From positions 38,413-102,412 of the forward strand of contig JAQVZS010000006.1 of the NCBI GenBank assembly GCA_028708075.1: DNA of 64,000 nt, in the 5' to 3' direction. The translations under genes and the position numbers were made by a program. Origin of the DNA: Massilibacteroides sp. Lineage in GTDB: Bacteria; Bacteroidota; Bacteroidia; Bacteroidales; Tannerellaceae. The stretch's first letter is position 1; every line of letters begins with the position of its first letter. This document shows positions 45,454-54,523 of the stretch, in pieces. Below the pieces are notes generated by a model. That model saw only the letters and a list, made by a program, of their open reading frames with translations, was not told where the DNA came from and did no database searches.

Positions 45454-46857
45454 ATGAAAACATTTAGCAAAAAACAATGGATTAAATTCGGCATTGCCAC
45501 CACACTCTATCTGCTCTTTACCCTTTGGATGAAAAACGCTTGGCTGCTGTTTGGTATACCCGTACTGGTGGATATATTTCTAACCCAATATATACCATGG
45601 GGTGCTTGGAAAAAGTCTAAAAATCCGAGAATTCGGAATATCTTGGAATGGGTAGACGATATCATATTTGCGTTGATCGCGGTTTATTTCATCAACATCT
45701 TTATTTTTCAAAACTATCAAATTCCCAGTTCGTCTTTGGAAAAGTCGTTATTAGTCGGGGATTATCTTTTTGTGAGCAAGTTAAGTTACGGCCCACGCGT
45801 CCCGAACACACCGTTATCCTTTCCCTTGGTGCAAAACACGTTACCCGTTTTCAATTGCAAATCGTATCTGGAATGGCCTTCGTGGGACTATAAGCGCGTA
45901 AAAGGGTTGGGTAAGGTTAAAAGAAACGATATCGTCGTGTTTAATTTCCCGGCTGGAGATACGATTGCCCTCAAAGTGCAAAATCCGGATTACTATTCTT
46001 TACTGGAAGAGTATGGCCGTGAACGGATTTATTTAGACAAGGCTACTTTCGGCGAAGTGATGTACCGTCCGGTAGACAAACGAGAAAATTTTGTAAAACG
46101 TTGTATTGGCATGCCGGGAGATCTGCTGGAGGTTAGGGGCAATAAAGTGTATATTAACGGGAACATAACGGAAGACCCGGAAAAGATGCAGTTGAATTAT
46201 TATTTAGAAACAAATGGCTCCATGCTTTCGGAAGAACAGTTCCGTTTGCTGGAGATCAGTAAAGCCGACCGCATGCTGATATCCGGAAATTCGATGAATC
46301 GGGAAACCCTCGCGTTTATCGGATTTACCCCAGATGAAAACGGACAGTTCAATCCGATCTATCATTTTCCGATGACCAAAATGGCGCTCGAAAAAGCGAA
46401 AAAAATGTCGATCTTCAGGAAGATTATCATCGAACCGGATGAAATGGGTGGAACTATTTATTATCCGGTGGATTACCATACAGGGTGGACACGCGATAAT
46501 TACGGTCCGCTATGGATCCCGAAGAAAGGTGAAAAAATCGACCTAACGGAAAAAAATCTGGCGCTTTACAAACGTTGTATCAAGAATTACGAAAATAATA
46601 CGTTGGAAATAAAAAAAGACGGTACAATCTATATCAACGGAAAGGCTGCGACGTCTTACACATTCAAATACGATTATTATTTTATGATGGGAGATAACCG
46701 CCACGCCAGTGCCGACAGCCGTTCATGGGGTTTCGTGCCGGAGGATCATCTGGTAGGAAAACCAATCCTGATCTGGCTATCATTAGATAAAGACCGTTCT
46801 TTCTTTGATGGCGGAATACGCTGGAATCGTTTGTTCCGCATGGTACATTCCGATTAA
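45454..46857 (+). CDS. lepB: signal peptidase I
   Basis: Signal peptidase I removes signal peptides at the inner membrane. The 467-residue protein has hydrophobic N-terminal segments (about 10-48 and 65-86), the catalytic serine S94 in IPSSSLEKSL, the general base K215 in NFVKRCIGMPGD, and the box GDNRHASADSRSWGFVP near the C-terminus. It is much longer than E. coli LepB (324) because of insertions between the serine and lysine and between the PGD box and GDN box. The methionine usual after the catalytic serine is leucine. It is followed after 8 bp by a second signal peptidase-like gene. Confidence 0.95.
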   Translation: MKTFSKKQWIKFGIATTLYLLFTLWMKNAWLLFGIPVLVDIFLTQYIPWGAWKKSKNPRIRNILEWVDDIIFALIAVYFINIFIFQNYQIPSSSLEKSLLVGDYLFVSKLSYGPRVPNTPLSFPLVQNTLPVFNCKSYLEWPSWDYKRVKGLGKVKRNDIVVFNFPAGDTIALKVQNPDYYSLLEEYGRERIYLDKATFGEVMYRPVDKRENFVKRCIGMPGDLLEVRGNKVYINGNITEDPEKMQLNYYLETNGSMLSEEQFRLLEISKADRMLISGNSMNRETLAFIGFTPDENGQFNPIYHFPMTKMALEKAKKMSIFRKIIIEPDEMGGTIYYPVDYHTGWTRDNYGPLWIPKKGEKIDLTEKNLALYKRCIKNYENNTLEIKKDGTIYINGKAATSYTFKYDYYFMMGDNRHASADSRSWGFVPEDHLVGKPILIWLSLDKDRSFFDGGIRWNRLFRMVHSD

Positions 46858-46865
46858 GAAAATGA

Positions 46866-47720
46866 ATGCAGTATAAAGACAAAATAAAAACAACCGTTAA
46901 ACGATTTATATTCCTCCTTCTTCTAATAACGGCAGTTGTTGTCATACGGGAATATGTAATCGAATCGTACCGGATATCAACGTCCTCTATGGCGAATACG
47001 TTGAACGAAGGCGACTTTGTCTTAGTCAACAAATGGGAGAAACATCCGGCGAGGAATGCTGTCGTTCTTTTTGTCAGTCCGTTGTTAAAAGATACGGTTT
47101 TGTCGCCTTTATTCCTCGGTCGCTGTATTGGGTTGCCTGGAGATACGATTGGGGTAACAAACGATGGTTATACCATCAACCGTCATTTTTTCCCGCTTTC
47201 TCCTAACGCAATAAGTCGATATGTAATCAACGATTTGATCAGTGATTCTTTTTTCAAGACCCTCAAACGGCTCCATATTCCGGTACGGAATATGAAACAG
47301 GAAAGCGGTCGTCACTTAGTTTCATTAACGCCTTTTGAAGAATATGTTATTCGCGACGAACTAAACGAAGCGGAAAAACAGTATTTCATTAAACAGCAAT
47401 CTGAAGAGTATTCTCTGATCGTCCCCCATAAAAACCGACCCTACCGCCTTGACAGTTTGTCATTAACGGCATGTAAGGAAATCCTATTAAGAGAAACGGA
47501 TAAACCTTTAGTTTTCCGGGAGAAGAAACTTTTCGTTGAAGGAAAAGAGACCGTTTTCTTCTTTTTCAACCACGATTATTACTGGATTTTATGCGATAAC
47601 ATAAAAGACGGTGTCGATTCACGCCATCTGGGATTTATTCCGGCGGAAAAGGTGTTGGGTACGGCCTGGTATTGCTGGTTCAGTAAAGAAAAAGAACATT
47701 TGCTTAAAGCTATCCAATAA
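46866..47720 (+). CDS. second signal peptidase I homologue lacking the catalytic lysine
   Basis: The 284-residue protein has one N-terminal membrane helix (about 12-28), the nucleophile box STSSMANTLNEGD with S41, and RCIGLPGDTIGV at 86-97. At the position of the general-base lysine (KRCIG in the neighbour) it has G85. The third box is also changed, CDNIKDGVDSRHLGFIP instead of GDNR...SDSR. The fold is clearly S26 peptidase but activity in the usual way is doubtful. The ATG at 46866 is right after the lepB stop. The stop codon overlaps the start of the WbqC gene (TAATG). Confidence 0.9.
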   Translation: MQYKDKIKTTVKRFIFLLLLITAVVVIREYVIESYRISTSSMANTLNEGDFVLVNKWEKHPARNAVVLFVSPLLKDTVLSPLFLGRCIGLPGDTIGVTNDGYTINRHFFPLSPNAISRYVINDLISDSFFKTLKRLHIPVRNMKQESGRHLVSLTPFEEYVIRDELNEAEKQYFIKQQSEEYSLIVPHKNRPYRLDSLSLTACKEILLRETDKPLVFREKKLFVEGKETVFFFFNHDYYWILCDNIKDGVDSRHLGFIPAEKVLGTAWYCWFSKEKEHLLKAIQ

Positions 47721-48343
47721 TGGGAACTGTTTTTTTATCGACGACTTACCTCGGCCCGATACAATATTATTGCAAATTGTTACAATTTCCTAATGTAGAA
47801 ATCGAACGTGAAGAAAATTTCGTAAAACAAACGTACCGTAACCGTTGTGTGATTGCTGCTGCCAATGGTCCGCTTATCTTGTCTGTCCCGACAGAGAAGC
47901 CGGAGACAATTAAATGCCGCACAAAAGACATTCGTATTTCCGATCATGGAAATTGGAGGCATCTTCATTGGAACGCACTTGTTTCGGCTTATAGTACCAG
48001 TCCCTTCTTTATCTATTATCAAGATGACTTCGCCCCTTTTTTTGAGAAAAAATTCACATTTTTATTCGATTTCAACGAGGAACTACGGAAACTGATTTGC
48101 TCGCTATTAGATATGGAACCGACTGTTTCGTATACCAAACGATATAACGCCGAAGTTTTACACGATTTTAGAGAAAAAATCAGCCCCAAAAGTCCGGTAA
48201 AGGATCTCGATTTTGTGCCTGTTTCCTATTATCAGGTATTTCGGGAAAAATACGGTTTTCTTTCCAATCTCAGCATTGTAGATCTCTTGTTTAATATGGG
48301 GCCGGAAGGATTATTAGTTCTACAACAGTCTATCCGGAAATAA
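47720..48343 (+). CDS. WbqC-like family protein
   Basis: The 207-residue protein has the WbqC pattern: an opening LSTTYLGPIQYYCKL (8-22), an NRCVIAAANGPLILSVPTEK stretch, and a tryptophan/aromatic-rich centre (NWRHLHWNALVSAYSTSPFF). WbqC genes occur in O-antigen loci but the biochemical role is unclear; a link to sugar nucleotide or amino sugar metabolism is possible. It is coupled to the second signal peptidase gene by a 1-bp TAATG overlap and ends 4 bp before the convergent phosphate transporter gene. Confidence 0.88.
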   Translation: MGTVFLSTTYLGPIQYYCKLLQFPNVEIEREENFVKQTYRNRCVIAAANGPLILSVPTEKPETIKCRTKDIRISDHGNWRHLHWNALVSAYSTSPFFIYYQDDFAPFFEKKFTFLFDFNEELRKLICSLLDMEPTVSYTKRYNAEVLHDFREKISPKSPVKDLDFVPVSYYQVFREKYGFLSNLSIVDLLFNMGPEGLLVLQQSIRK

Positions 48344-48347
48344 CCCC

Positions 48348-50621
48348 TTATTTATCCCGTTCAATCTGGAACTTGCGACTCACCTTCACCAAGTTGGTCG
48401 AAAATAAAATTACATTCTTGGTTTCGTGTATCATATTCAAATAAACCATACTTGCTTTCGTGCTTTTTCCGGTTTGGCCCTGCAAACGATGTAATTCCTG
48501 TTTCGTAAGCAATACGAGATCCTTGCTCAAGCCAGAAGATTCCAGCACAAGTTCCCTAAAAGAAGAATAATCGTTCGCAATTAGTTTATCCGCACATTTT
48601 TGCAGAAAAACACAGATCCGATCTACCACCTCGCTAAAATCATGTTTTTGAATATCACTAAGCGGATTGAAATGGTTGTCGATATGATCCCGACAAGGTT
48701 CCGCCATACGCCGGATGCTGTAGATCAATTCGCTGGAAAAGTCGTTTCCTTGATAATAATAAACCCCTTTATCCACAGCAACGTCATGATCGAGTTGACT
48801 GACGCCCAACGTCCCCACACGTTTGACTTGCTTGATATGAATTTTCTTTTCTTCAATAGCTTGCAACGATTGTCTGAGTTCTTTCAAATTTTCGTCCATA
48901 AATCCGTGAATGACCTTATACAAGGTCTCTTTTGCAAATAACAATGTCGAACTCAAATCTTCACGGCTTAATTGACGGAAAAGCGACAAGGCTTCATGAG
49001 AATTTTTCGACGTCTGCAATTGAGCAACCGTTTCATTAACTTCTTCCTGCAAAGCAGCCTTACGCTGCCGCTTTTTATACATCAAATGACTATGAATCAA
49101 GAGATAAATAGATAGACCGATCATGCCGACCATCGCAGCAAATCCGCCCCAATAAATAATCAAAGCGACCATGAAACAAATCAGAAACGCGGCACCAGCG
49201 GTAATAAACCAACCAGCCACGACAGACAGGACTCCGGTGATACGGTAAACAGCACTTTCCCGTCCCCATGCGCGGTCGGCAAGGGAAGTTCCCATCGCCA
49301 CCATAAACGATACATATGTCGTAGACAACGGTAATTTAAAAGATGTTCCCAACGCGATCAACAATCCACCTAAAACCACATTCACAGAAGCCCGCACGAC
49401 ATCAAAACTAACATTTTTTTCTTCTTGGGGTACTTCCTCCGGTACAAAACGACTGTCAATCCAGACCCGAACCGACGGCGGAATCGTGTTAATCACGGAC
49501 GCAAACAAGTTCGTTGTGGTACGAACCAACTTACGGGCAATCGGAGAAGTCCCGAAATTTTCCGTTCCTTCCGTCTGCCGAGATAAATCGATCGACGTCT
49601 TCACCACATTCTGCGCTTTTTTAGAGGTCGTCAAAGCAATCACCATAATAACGCCCGAACCAACCAGAAAATACCAGGGAGTTTTAGCCGATTCGGTCAA
49701 CGACTCCATCAGAAACGTATCCGGCGTAACCGTTCCGCCTTGTGCGAGCAAATCTATATAAGCCGAATAAGCAGCCATGGGAACACCGATAAAATTCACT
49801 AAATCATTTCCGGCAAAAGCCAATGCTAAGGCAAAAGTTCCCATCAGAATGATGACTTTAAAAACATTCACTTTCAACCAATGCAACAACTGCATAAGCA
49901 ATGCGAAAGAAACGAAACAGTAAAAAACAATCTTATCCGTATTCTCATGTACCATGTCTTTAACTTCCGGGGTCATAAACGAAACATCTTTCAGCCCTTT
50001 GATCAGCATAAAATAAACAATGGAAGTTGCCGCAACACCACCGAAAAGAGCGACAAAATATTTACTTTGTTTCTTATAGTTAAAAGTAAAAATTACCCGG
50101 GTAAAGAACTGCACGACCATACCGAAAATAAATGCAATCGCAACAGATAGAAAGATAGCGAGAATTACAGCAAACGCTTTTTCCGTATTCAACAGATCCC
50201 CAAGATTCAACATCCCGTTTGAAGAAGATAATTTAATTAACGAGACAGCCACAGAAGCTCCCAACAATTCAAAAACAAGAGAAACGGTCGTAGAAGTGGG
50301 CAAGCCCAGAGAATTAAAAACATCCAGCAACACCAAATCTGTCAACATCACAGATAACAGAATGCACATAATCTCCGTAAAATAAAAATGCTGAGGTTGG
50401 TATATGCCATGCCGGGCAATATCCATCATTCCGTTGGAAAGAATTGTTCCGATCAGGATACCAAAAGCAGCAATTATCATAACCGTTTTAAAAGACGCCG
50501 CTTTCGAACCTATGGCTGAATTAAGAAAATTGGAGGCATCGTTACTGACGCCTATAGACAAATCAAATACCGCTAAAACAAAGAGGCATATAATAAATAC
50601 GAGGTATATTGTCTCCATCAA
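48348..50621 (-). CDS. PiT-family inorganic phosphate transporter with PhoU-like C-terminal domain
   Basis: The 757-residue protein starts with a PiT permease (about 1-520), carrying the two inverted PD001131-type signatures: VSNDASNFLNSAIGSKAAS near 26-44 and GNDLVNFIGVPMAAYSA near 270-286, plus about 11 membrane segments. The last 210 residues (about 540-757) are soluble and helical and resemble PhoU/DUF47-type domains (FSSELIYSIRRMAEPCRDHIDNHFNP). In most bacteria the two parts are separate genes. It should take up phosphate by ion symport; the PhoU-like part may control it. It is convergent with the WbqC gene. Confidence 0.9.
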   Translation of the reverse strand: MMETIYLVFIICLFVLAVFDLSIGVSNDASNFLNSAIGSKAASFKTVMIIAAFGILIGTILSNGMMDIARHGIYQPQHFYFTEIMCILLSVMLTDLVLLDVFNSLGLPTSTTVSLVFELLGASVAVSLIKLSSSNGMLNLGDLLNTEKAFAVILAIFLSVAIAFIFGMVVQFFTRVIFTFNYKKQSKYFVALFGGVAATSIVYFMLIKGLKDVSFMTPEVKDMVHENTDKIVFYCFVSFALLMQLLHWLKVNVFKVIILMGTFALALAFAGNDLVNFIGVPMAAYSAYIDLLAQGGTVTPDTFLMESLTESAKTPWYFLVGSGVIMVIALTTSKKAQNVVKTSIDLSRQTEGTENFGTSPIARKLVRTTTNLFASVINTIPPSVRVWIDSRFVPEEVPQEEKNVSFDVVRASVNVVLGGLLIALGTSFKLPLSTTYVSFMVAMGTSLADRAWGRESAVYRITGVLSVVAGWFITAGAAFLICFMVALIIYWGGFAAMVGMIGLSIYLLIHSHLMYKKRQRKAALQEEVNETVAQLQTSKNSHEALSLFRQLSREDLSSTLLFAKETLYKVIHGFMDENLKELRQSLQAIEEKKIHIKQVKRVGTLGVSQLDHDVAVDKGVYYYQGNDFSSELIYSIRRMAEPCRDHIDNHFNPLSDIQKHDFSEVVDRICVFLQKCADKLIANDYSSFRELVLESSGLSKDLVLLTKQELHRLQGQTGKSTKASMVYLNMIHETKNVILFSTNLVKVSRKFQIERDK

Positions 50622-50863
50622 AAAACTATTCTATTTATCGACAAAGGTCTGAAACGATTATTTCGGTACCATTTCGATATTATTACAAACTTATTACAAA
50701 AAACCAATCAGCTCTGATTAACAACATCTTGTATAACAAATAGACATCAACAACCAAAGATAGAAAACAAATTTACACGTTAATCGGGGAAATATTTTTA
50801 TTTTCTAAATACATATGTTAAATTCAAATCAAAAATGTAATATTGTAAAAAAAACGAATATTT

Positions 50864-51114
50864 ATGAATCTCAAAGTTGAAGTAATCTTCTCTTGCCTTG
50901 TTTGCGTTTCCTTATCGACTACTGCCCAGCAAAAGAAACAAGTGCTGAATGTCGAAACACTTACCGCATGCCGGAACCTCATCGTTCAACCATCGATTAC
51001 CATTTTTATAGCAACAACGGCTATATTATTTTCAATCCGGACATTCATTATAATGAAGGCTATCCGGGAGAAGACGTAAAAGCAGTCGATCAACCATTCG
51101 AGTTAGGTTATTAA
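50864..51114 (+). pseudogene. frameshifted remnant of a small secreted protein gene
   Basis: One frame from 50864 gives a signal peptide (MNLKVEVIFSCLVCVSLSTTAQ) and then runs into poor sequence after residue 37. Another frame from about 50970 to the stop at 51114 gives the protein-like stretch TIDYHFYSNNGYIIFNPDIH and the polar end GYPGEDVKAVDQPFELGY. The two could join by one frameshift near residue 35 into a secreted protein of about 83 residues. I do not recognise the family. It lies 22 bp before the acetyl esterase gene, so it may once have belonged to the same operon. Confidence 0.4.
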
Positions 51115-51136
51115 AATCATTTTAATAGTTAATATA

Positions 51137-52432
51137 ATGAAAACACAAACGATTCGATTTATTCTGTTTCTTGCTGTAGCGATGTTCTGTTCAGGAACAT
51201 TATTCGCCCAGCCTGCTGAAAAATTAATTAAAGTTATTGTCGCGCCTAATCATGCGGATTGGGTGTACAAAACCGGAGAAAAAATCACTTTTGACGTTAC
51301 GGTTACCAAAAACAGTATTCCGCTAAAAAGTGTCGAAGTCCGATATGAAATAGCTGAAGATATGATGGACCCGTTACAAATGGAGACTAAAACCTTGGAT
51401 AAGGGAACGTTTACCATCCAAGCCGGCAGCATGGACAAACCAGGCTTTTTGCGTTGCCGTGTCTGGGCAAAGTATGCCGGAAAAGAATACCCGGGATTAG
51501 CCACCGCAGCGGTAAGTCCGGAGCTAATCCGTCCGACGGTTAAATTACCCGCCGATTTTACTGAATTCTGGGATAACGCCAAAAAAGAAGCGGCTACAAT
51601 AGCGATGGATACCCGCATGACGTTGATTCCTGAACGTTGTACAGAGAAAGTGGAGGTCTATCATGTAAGCATTCAAAACTATCAACCGGGAACAAGACTT
51701 TACGGTATTGTCTGCATTCCGAAAGGCGGAGGAAAACATCCAGCAGTACTGAAAGTTCCGGGAGCGGGAATCAGACCATACTACGGTGACGTTGCAAACG
51801 CAGAACGAGGATACATTACCTTTGAAATCGGAATACACGGTATCCCCGTCAATCTACCGGTCGGCGTATATGACGATCTGCGGAATGGAGCACTGCGCGG
51901 TTACAACAACTTCAATCTGGAAAACCGAGATCAGTATTATTACAAACGGGTCTATCTCGGTTGTGTAAGAGCCGTTGACTTCATTTATTCTTTACCGCAG
52001 TTTGACGGAAACAATCTGGTTGTACAAGGCGGCAGCCAGGGAGGCGCCCTGTCGATCGTCGCTGCCGGATTGGATTCCCGCATCAAAGGTTTGACAGCAT
52101 TCTACCCTGCGCTCTGTGATCTGACGGGATATTTGCACGGCCGCGCCGGTGGATGGCCGCATATGTTCAAAGACCCAACGAACAACACACCGACAAAGAT
52201 AGAAACGGCCTCGTATTACGATGTCGTCAATTTCGCGCGCCAAATCAAAGTACCGGGATTTTATTCGTACGGATATAACGATATGGTTTGTCCACCCACT
52301 TCGATGAGCTCAGCCTTTAATGTAATTGCCGCACCTAAGGATTTCGAAGTCGTGGAAGAAATCGGACATTATGCTTATCCGGAACAATGGGAAAAAGCAT
52401 GGCAATGGATCGACAAATTAATCAAAAAGTAA
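51137..52432 (+). CDS. secreted acetyl esterase of the CE7/acetylxylan esterase family
   Basis: The 431-residue protein has a signal peptide (cleavage after LFAQ near 25) and an N-terminal beta-rich domain (about 30-125). The alpha/beta-hydrolase core follows, with the nucleophile S300 in VQGGSQGGALS, D382 in GYNDMVCPP and H411 in EIGHYAYPEQ. This triad and the DLRNG/RGYN-type strand match the CE7 family that removes acetyl groups from xylan oligosaccharides and cephalosporins. The N-terminal domain is an addition compared with classical cytoplasmic CE7 enzymes (about 320). The gene precedes kduI, suggesting use of acetylated pectin or hemicellulose. Confidence 0.85.
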   Translation: MKTQTIRFILFLAVAMFCSGTLFAQPAEKLIKVIVAPNHADWVYKTGEKITFDVTVTKNSIPLKSVEVRYEIAEDMMDPLQMETKTLDKGTFTIQAGSMDKPGFLRCRVWAKYAGKEYPGLATAAVSPELIRPTVKLPADFTEFWDNAKKEAATIAMDTRMTLIPERCTEKVEVYHVSIQNYQPGTRLYGIVCIPKGGGKHPAVLKVPGAGIRPYYGDVANAERGYITFEIGIHGIPVNLPVGVYDDLRNGALRGYNNFNLENRDQYYYKRVYLGCVRAVDFIYSLPQFDGNNLVVQGGSQGGALSIVAAGLDSRIKGLTAFYPALCDLTGYLHGRAGGWPHMFKDPTNNTPTKIETASYYDVVNFARQIKVPGFYSYGYNDMVCPPTSMSSAFNVIAAPKDFEVVEEIGHYAYPEQWEKAWQWIDKLIKK

Positions 52433-52537
52433 ATTCACTTTCTTTTCTTGCGAAAATTGAGTATGTTTACATAAACACCCCAACAGCAAAAAAGCGACAC
52501 AAAACAAATAATAAAAGGAGTAAAGAAAAGGTTTGAA

Positions 52538-53380
52538 ATGAAAACAAATTATGAATTACGTTACGCAGCTCATCCTACAGATGCGAAATCATATGATACC
52601 CAACGCTTGCGGAAAGATTTTCTGATAGAAAAACTGTTTGCCACTGACGAAATAAACATGGTTTATTCGATGTACGACAGATTAGTCGTAGGGGGAGCGA
52701 TGCCTGTGAAAGAAAAACTACATTTAGACGCGATTGATCCATTGAAACAGCCTTCTTTTCTCTGCCGCAGAGAATTGGGAATATTTAATGTCGGCGGTAC
52801 AGGGATAGTCCACGTTGGAAACGAATCTTTTGAATTAAAGTACAAAGAAGCGCTGTATTTAGGATCCGGCGAACGCGAAGTCTATTTCGAAAGTAGAGAA
52901 GCCCAGAATCCAGCGTTTTTTTATTTTAATTCCGCCTGTGCGCATCGGAACTTTCCAAACAAAAAAATCACAAAAGCAGACGCAGAAGTAATGAAGTTGG
53001 GATCTTTAGAAATGTCTAATCACCGGAATATTAATAAAATGATCGTAAACCAAGTATTGCCTACCTGCCAATTGCAAATGGGAATGACCGAACTGGCGCC
53101 AGGCAGTGTCTGGAACACCATGCCCGCTCATATTCATTCCCGCCGGATGGAAGCTTATTTTTATTTTGAAGTACCGGAAGGTCAGGCGGTATGCCACTTC
53201 ATGGGCGAGCCAACAGAAACACGTCATATTTGGATGAAAGGAAACCAGGCGGTACTTTCTCCGGAATGGTCTATCCATTCTGCTGCAGCAACATCAAATT
53301 ATACATTTATTTGGGGAATGGCCGGCGAAAATATGGATTACGGCGACCAGGATTTTTTCAAAATTGATGAATTAAAATAA
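52538..53380 (+). CDS. kduI: 5-dehydro-4-deoxy-D-glucuronate isomerase
   Basis: KduI converts 5-keto-4-deoxyuronate to 3-deoxy-D-glycero-2,5-hexodiulosonate in pectin and uronic acid breakdown. The 280-residue cupin has the zinc ligands H198, H200, E205 (PAHIHSRRMEAYFYF) and H247 (WSIHSAAATSN), two positions on from the E. coli H196/H198/E203/H245. The length matches exactly. No kduD, pectate lyase or GH105 gene is next to it, so the pathway is split across the genome. It ends in a strong terminator. Confidence 0.96.
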   Translation: MKTNYELRYAAHPTDAKSYDTQRLRKDFLIEKLFATDEINMVYSMYDRLVVGGAMPVKEKLHLDAIDPLKQPSFLCRRELGIFNVGGTGIVHVGNESFELKYKEALYLGSGEREVYFESREAQNPAFFYFNSACAHRNFPNKKITKADAEVMKLGSLEMSNHRNINKMIVNQVLPTCQLQMGMTELAPGSVWNTMPAHIHSRRMEAYFYFEVPEGQAVCHFMGEPTETRHIWMKGNQAVLSPEWSIHSAAATSNYTFIWGMAGENMDYGDQDFFKIDELK

Positions 53381-53400
53381 ACGTATGATCTTTTATACTT

Positions 53401-53439
53401 CAGAGGCAGTCTACCCAAAGACTGCCTCTGTTCTTTTTT
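53401..53439 (+). terminator. rho-independent terminator after kduI
   Basis: A perfect 11-bp stem (CAGAGGCAGTC with GACTGCCTCTG), loop TACCCAAA and the tail TTCTTTTTT follow the stop codon by 20 bp. Confidence 0.9.
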
Positions 53440-53468
53440 CCAAATAATTTTTCTACTAAAAACAACAA

Positions 53469-53477
53469 TACATTTGT
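53469..53477 (+). promoter_or_regulatory. -7 promoter element for the DUF4252/sigma operon
   Basis: TACATTTGT is an exact TAnnTTTG box 88 bp before the ATG at 53566. No TTTG appears at -33. As the operon encodes its own ECF sigma, a second, sigma-specific promoter may exist but is not recognisable. Confidence 0.4.
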
Positions 53478-53565
53478 AACAAACCTTGCCACAGACTCGT
53501 CTTATTAGCAAAATACCGTTAATCGCGCGATTGACCAACAGAATTAACTTATAAATTATACGGAA

Positions 53566-54018
53566 ATGAAACTAAAATATGTATGGATCGTAGTTCTCAT
53601 CTGGTCTACACAAATAAGCTACGGACAAAAGAATATGAATCAGTTGTTCGATAAGTTCGCGAAAGTAGAAAATGTTTCTCACATGACGATGGGAAATTTC
53701 AGTATAAAATTAGCCGGCTTGTTTACCGACGTCATGGGTGTGGACGGTATTGAGGTTTTGTCTTTAGATGAATGCAGAAAGGAGGTTAAAACCGATTTTA
53801 TTTCCGCCGTAAAGAATTTGAAAGATAACGGGTTTGAAACGATGGTCACATCTAACGAAGGCAACAGTCGGACAAGAGTACTAGTGCGAATAGACGAAGA
53901 TATCATTCGTGAGTTAGTTGTTTTGACGACAGGAGACAGTAATGCGTTGGTACGAATCAAAGGAAAGATCAAACCTTCGGATATTGAAGCCTTAGTAAAC
54001 AAGCATAAGAATGGATGA
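53566..54018 (+). CDS. DUF4252 family secreted protein
   Basis: The 150-residue protein has a signal peptide (hydrophobic 5-17, cleavage after YGQ near 21) followed by NMNQLFDKFAKVENVSHMTM, which is also the start of the mature part of the protein at 55024, so the two are paralogues of DUF4252. The C-terminal half ends with VLTTGDSNALVRIKGKIK...IEALVN, typical of the family. Function is unknown. The gene overlaps the sigma gene by 8 bp. Confidence 0.85.
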   Translation: MKLKYVWIVVLIWSTQISYGQKNMNQLFDKFAKVENVSHMTMGNFSIKLAGLFTDVMGVDGIEVLSLDECRKEVKTDFISAVKNLKDNGFETMVTSNEGNSRTRVLVRIDEDIIRELVVLTTGDSNALVRIKGKIKPSDIEALVNKHKNG

Positions 54019-54523
54019 GAGATGGTTTAAACAGCAGTTTTTACCTTTTCATTCCAAACTTTACCGGATTGCTTTCGCATTGACGGGAAACAAGCAAGAT
54101 GCGGAAGATATTGTACAGGAAGTCTATTGTAAACTATGGGACAAACGAAAGGAGCTGGCCGACATCCGCAGCCCTGAAGCGTTTTGTGTGACGCTGACCC
54201 GCAACAGAAGTCTTGATTATTTACGATCGTCCGTTAGCCGGAATCTGCAGGAAAAAGAAGACGCAATAATCGTAGCGAACAATTGCTCACCGGAAACAAA
54301 CCTGATCGAACAAGACAGGATCCACGTGATCAATCTCTTGATAAACGAACTGCCGGAAAACCAGCGCCAGATCATCCGCCTACGCGGAATCGACGGATGT
54401 TCGGCGGAAGAAATTGAAGAAATGACCGGACTCAGTGCCGTTAATATACGCGTTTTACTCTCAAGAGCGCGAAAAACAATTCGGGAGAAATTTGAAAAAT
54501 GGATGAACGATGATGGACGATAA
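54011..54523 (+). CDS. ECF RNA polymerase sigma factor
   Basis: The 170-residue sigma-70 family protein has region 2 with LTGNKQDAEDIVQEVYCKLWDKR (about 25-47) and region 4 with LPENQRQIIRLRGIDGCSAEEIEEMTGLSA (about 115-145) followed by NIRVLLSRARKTIRE. It is coupled by overlaps to DUF4252 upstream (8 bp) and the membrane protein downstream (14 bp). It is a smaller and different type from the FecI-like sigma at 40197. Confidence 0.92.
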   Translation: MDERWFKQQFLPFHSKLYRIAFALTGNKQDAEDIVQEVYCKLWDKRKELADIRSPEAFCVTLTRNRSLDYLRSSVSRNLQEKEDAIIVANNCSPETNLIEQDRIHVINLLINELPENQRQIIRLRGIDGCSAEEIEEMTGLSAVNIRVLLSRARKTIREKFEKWMNDDGR

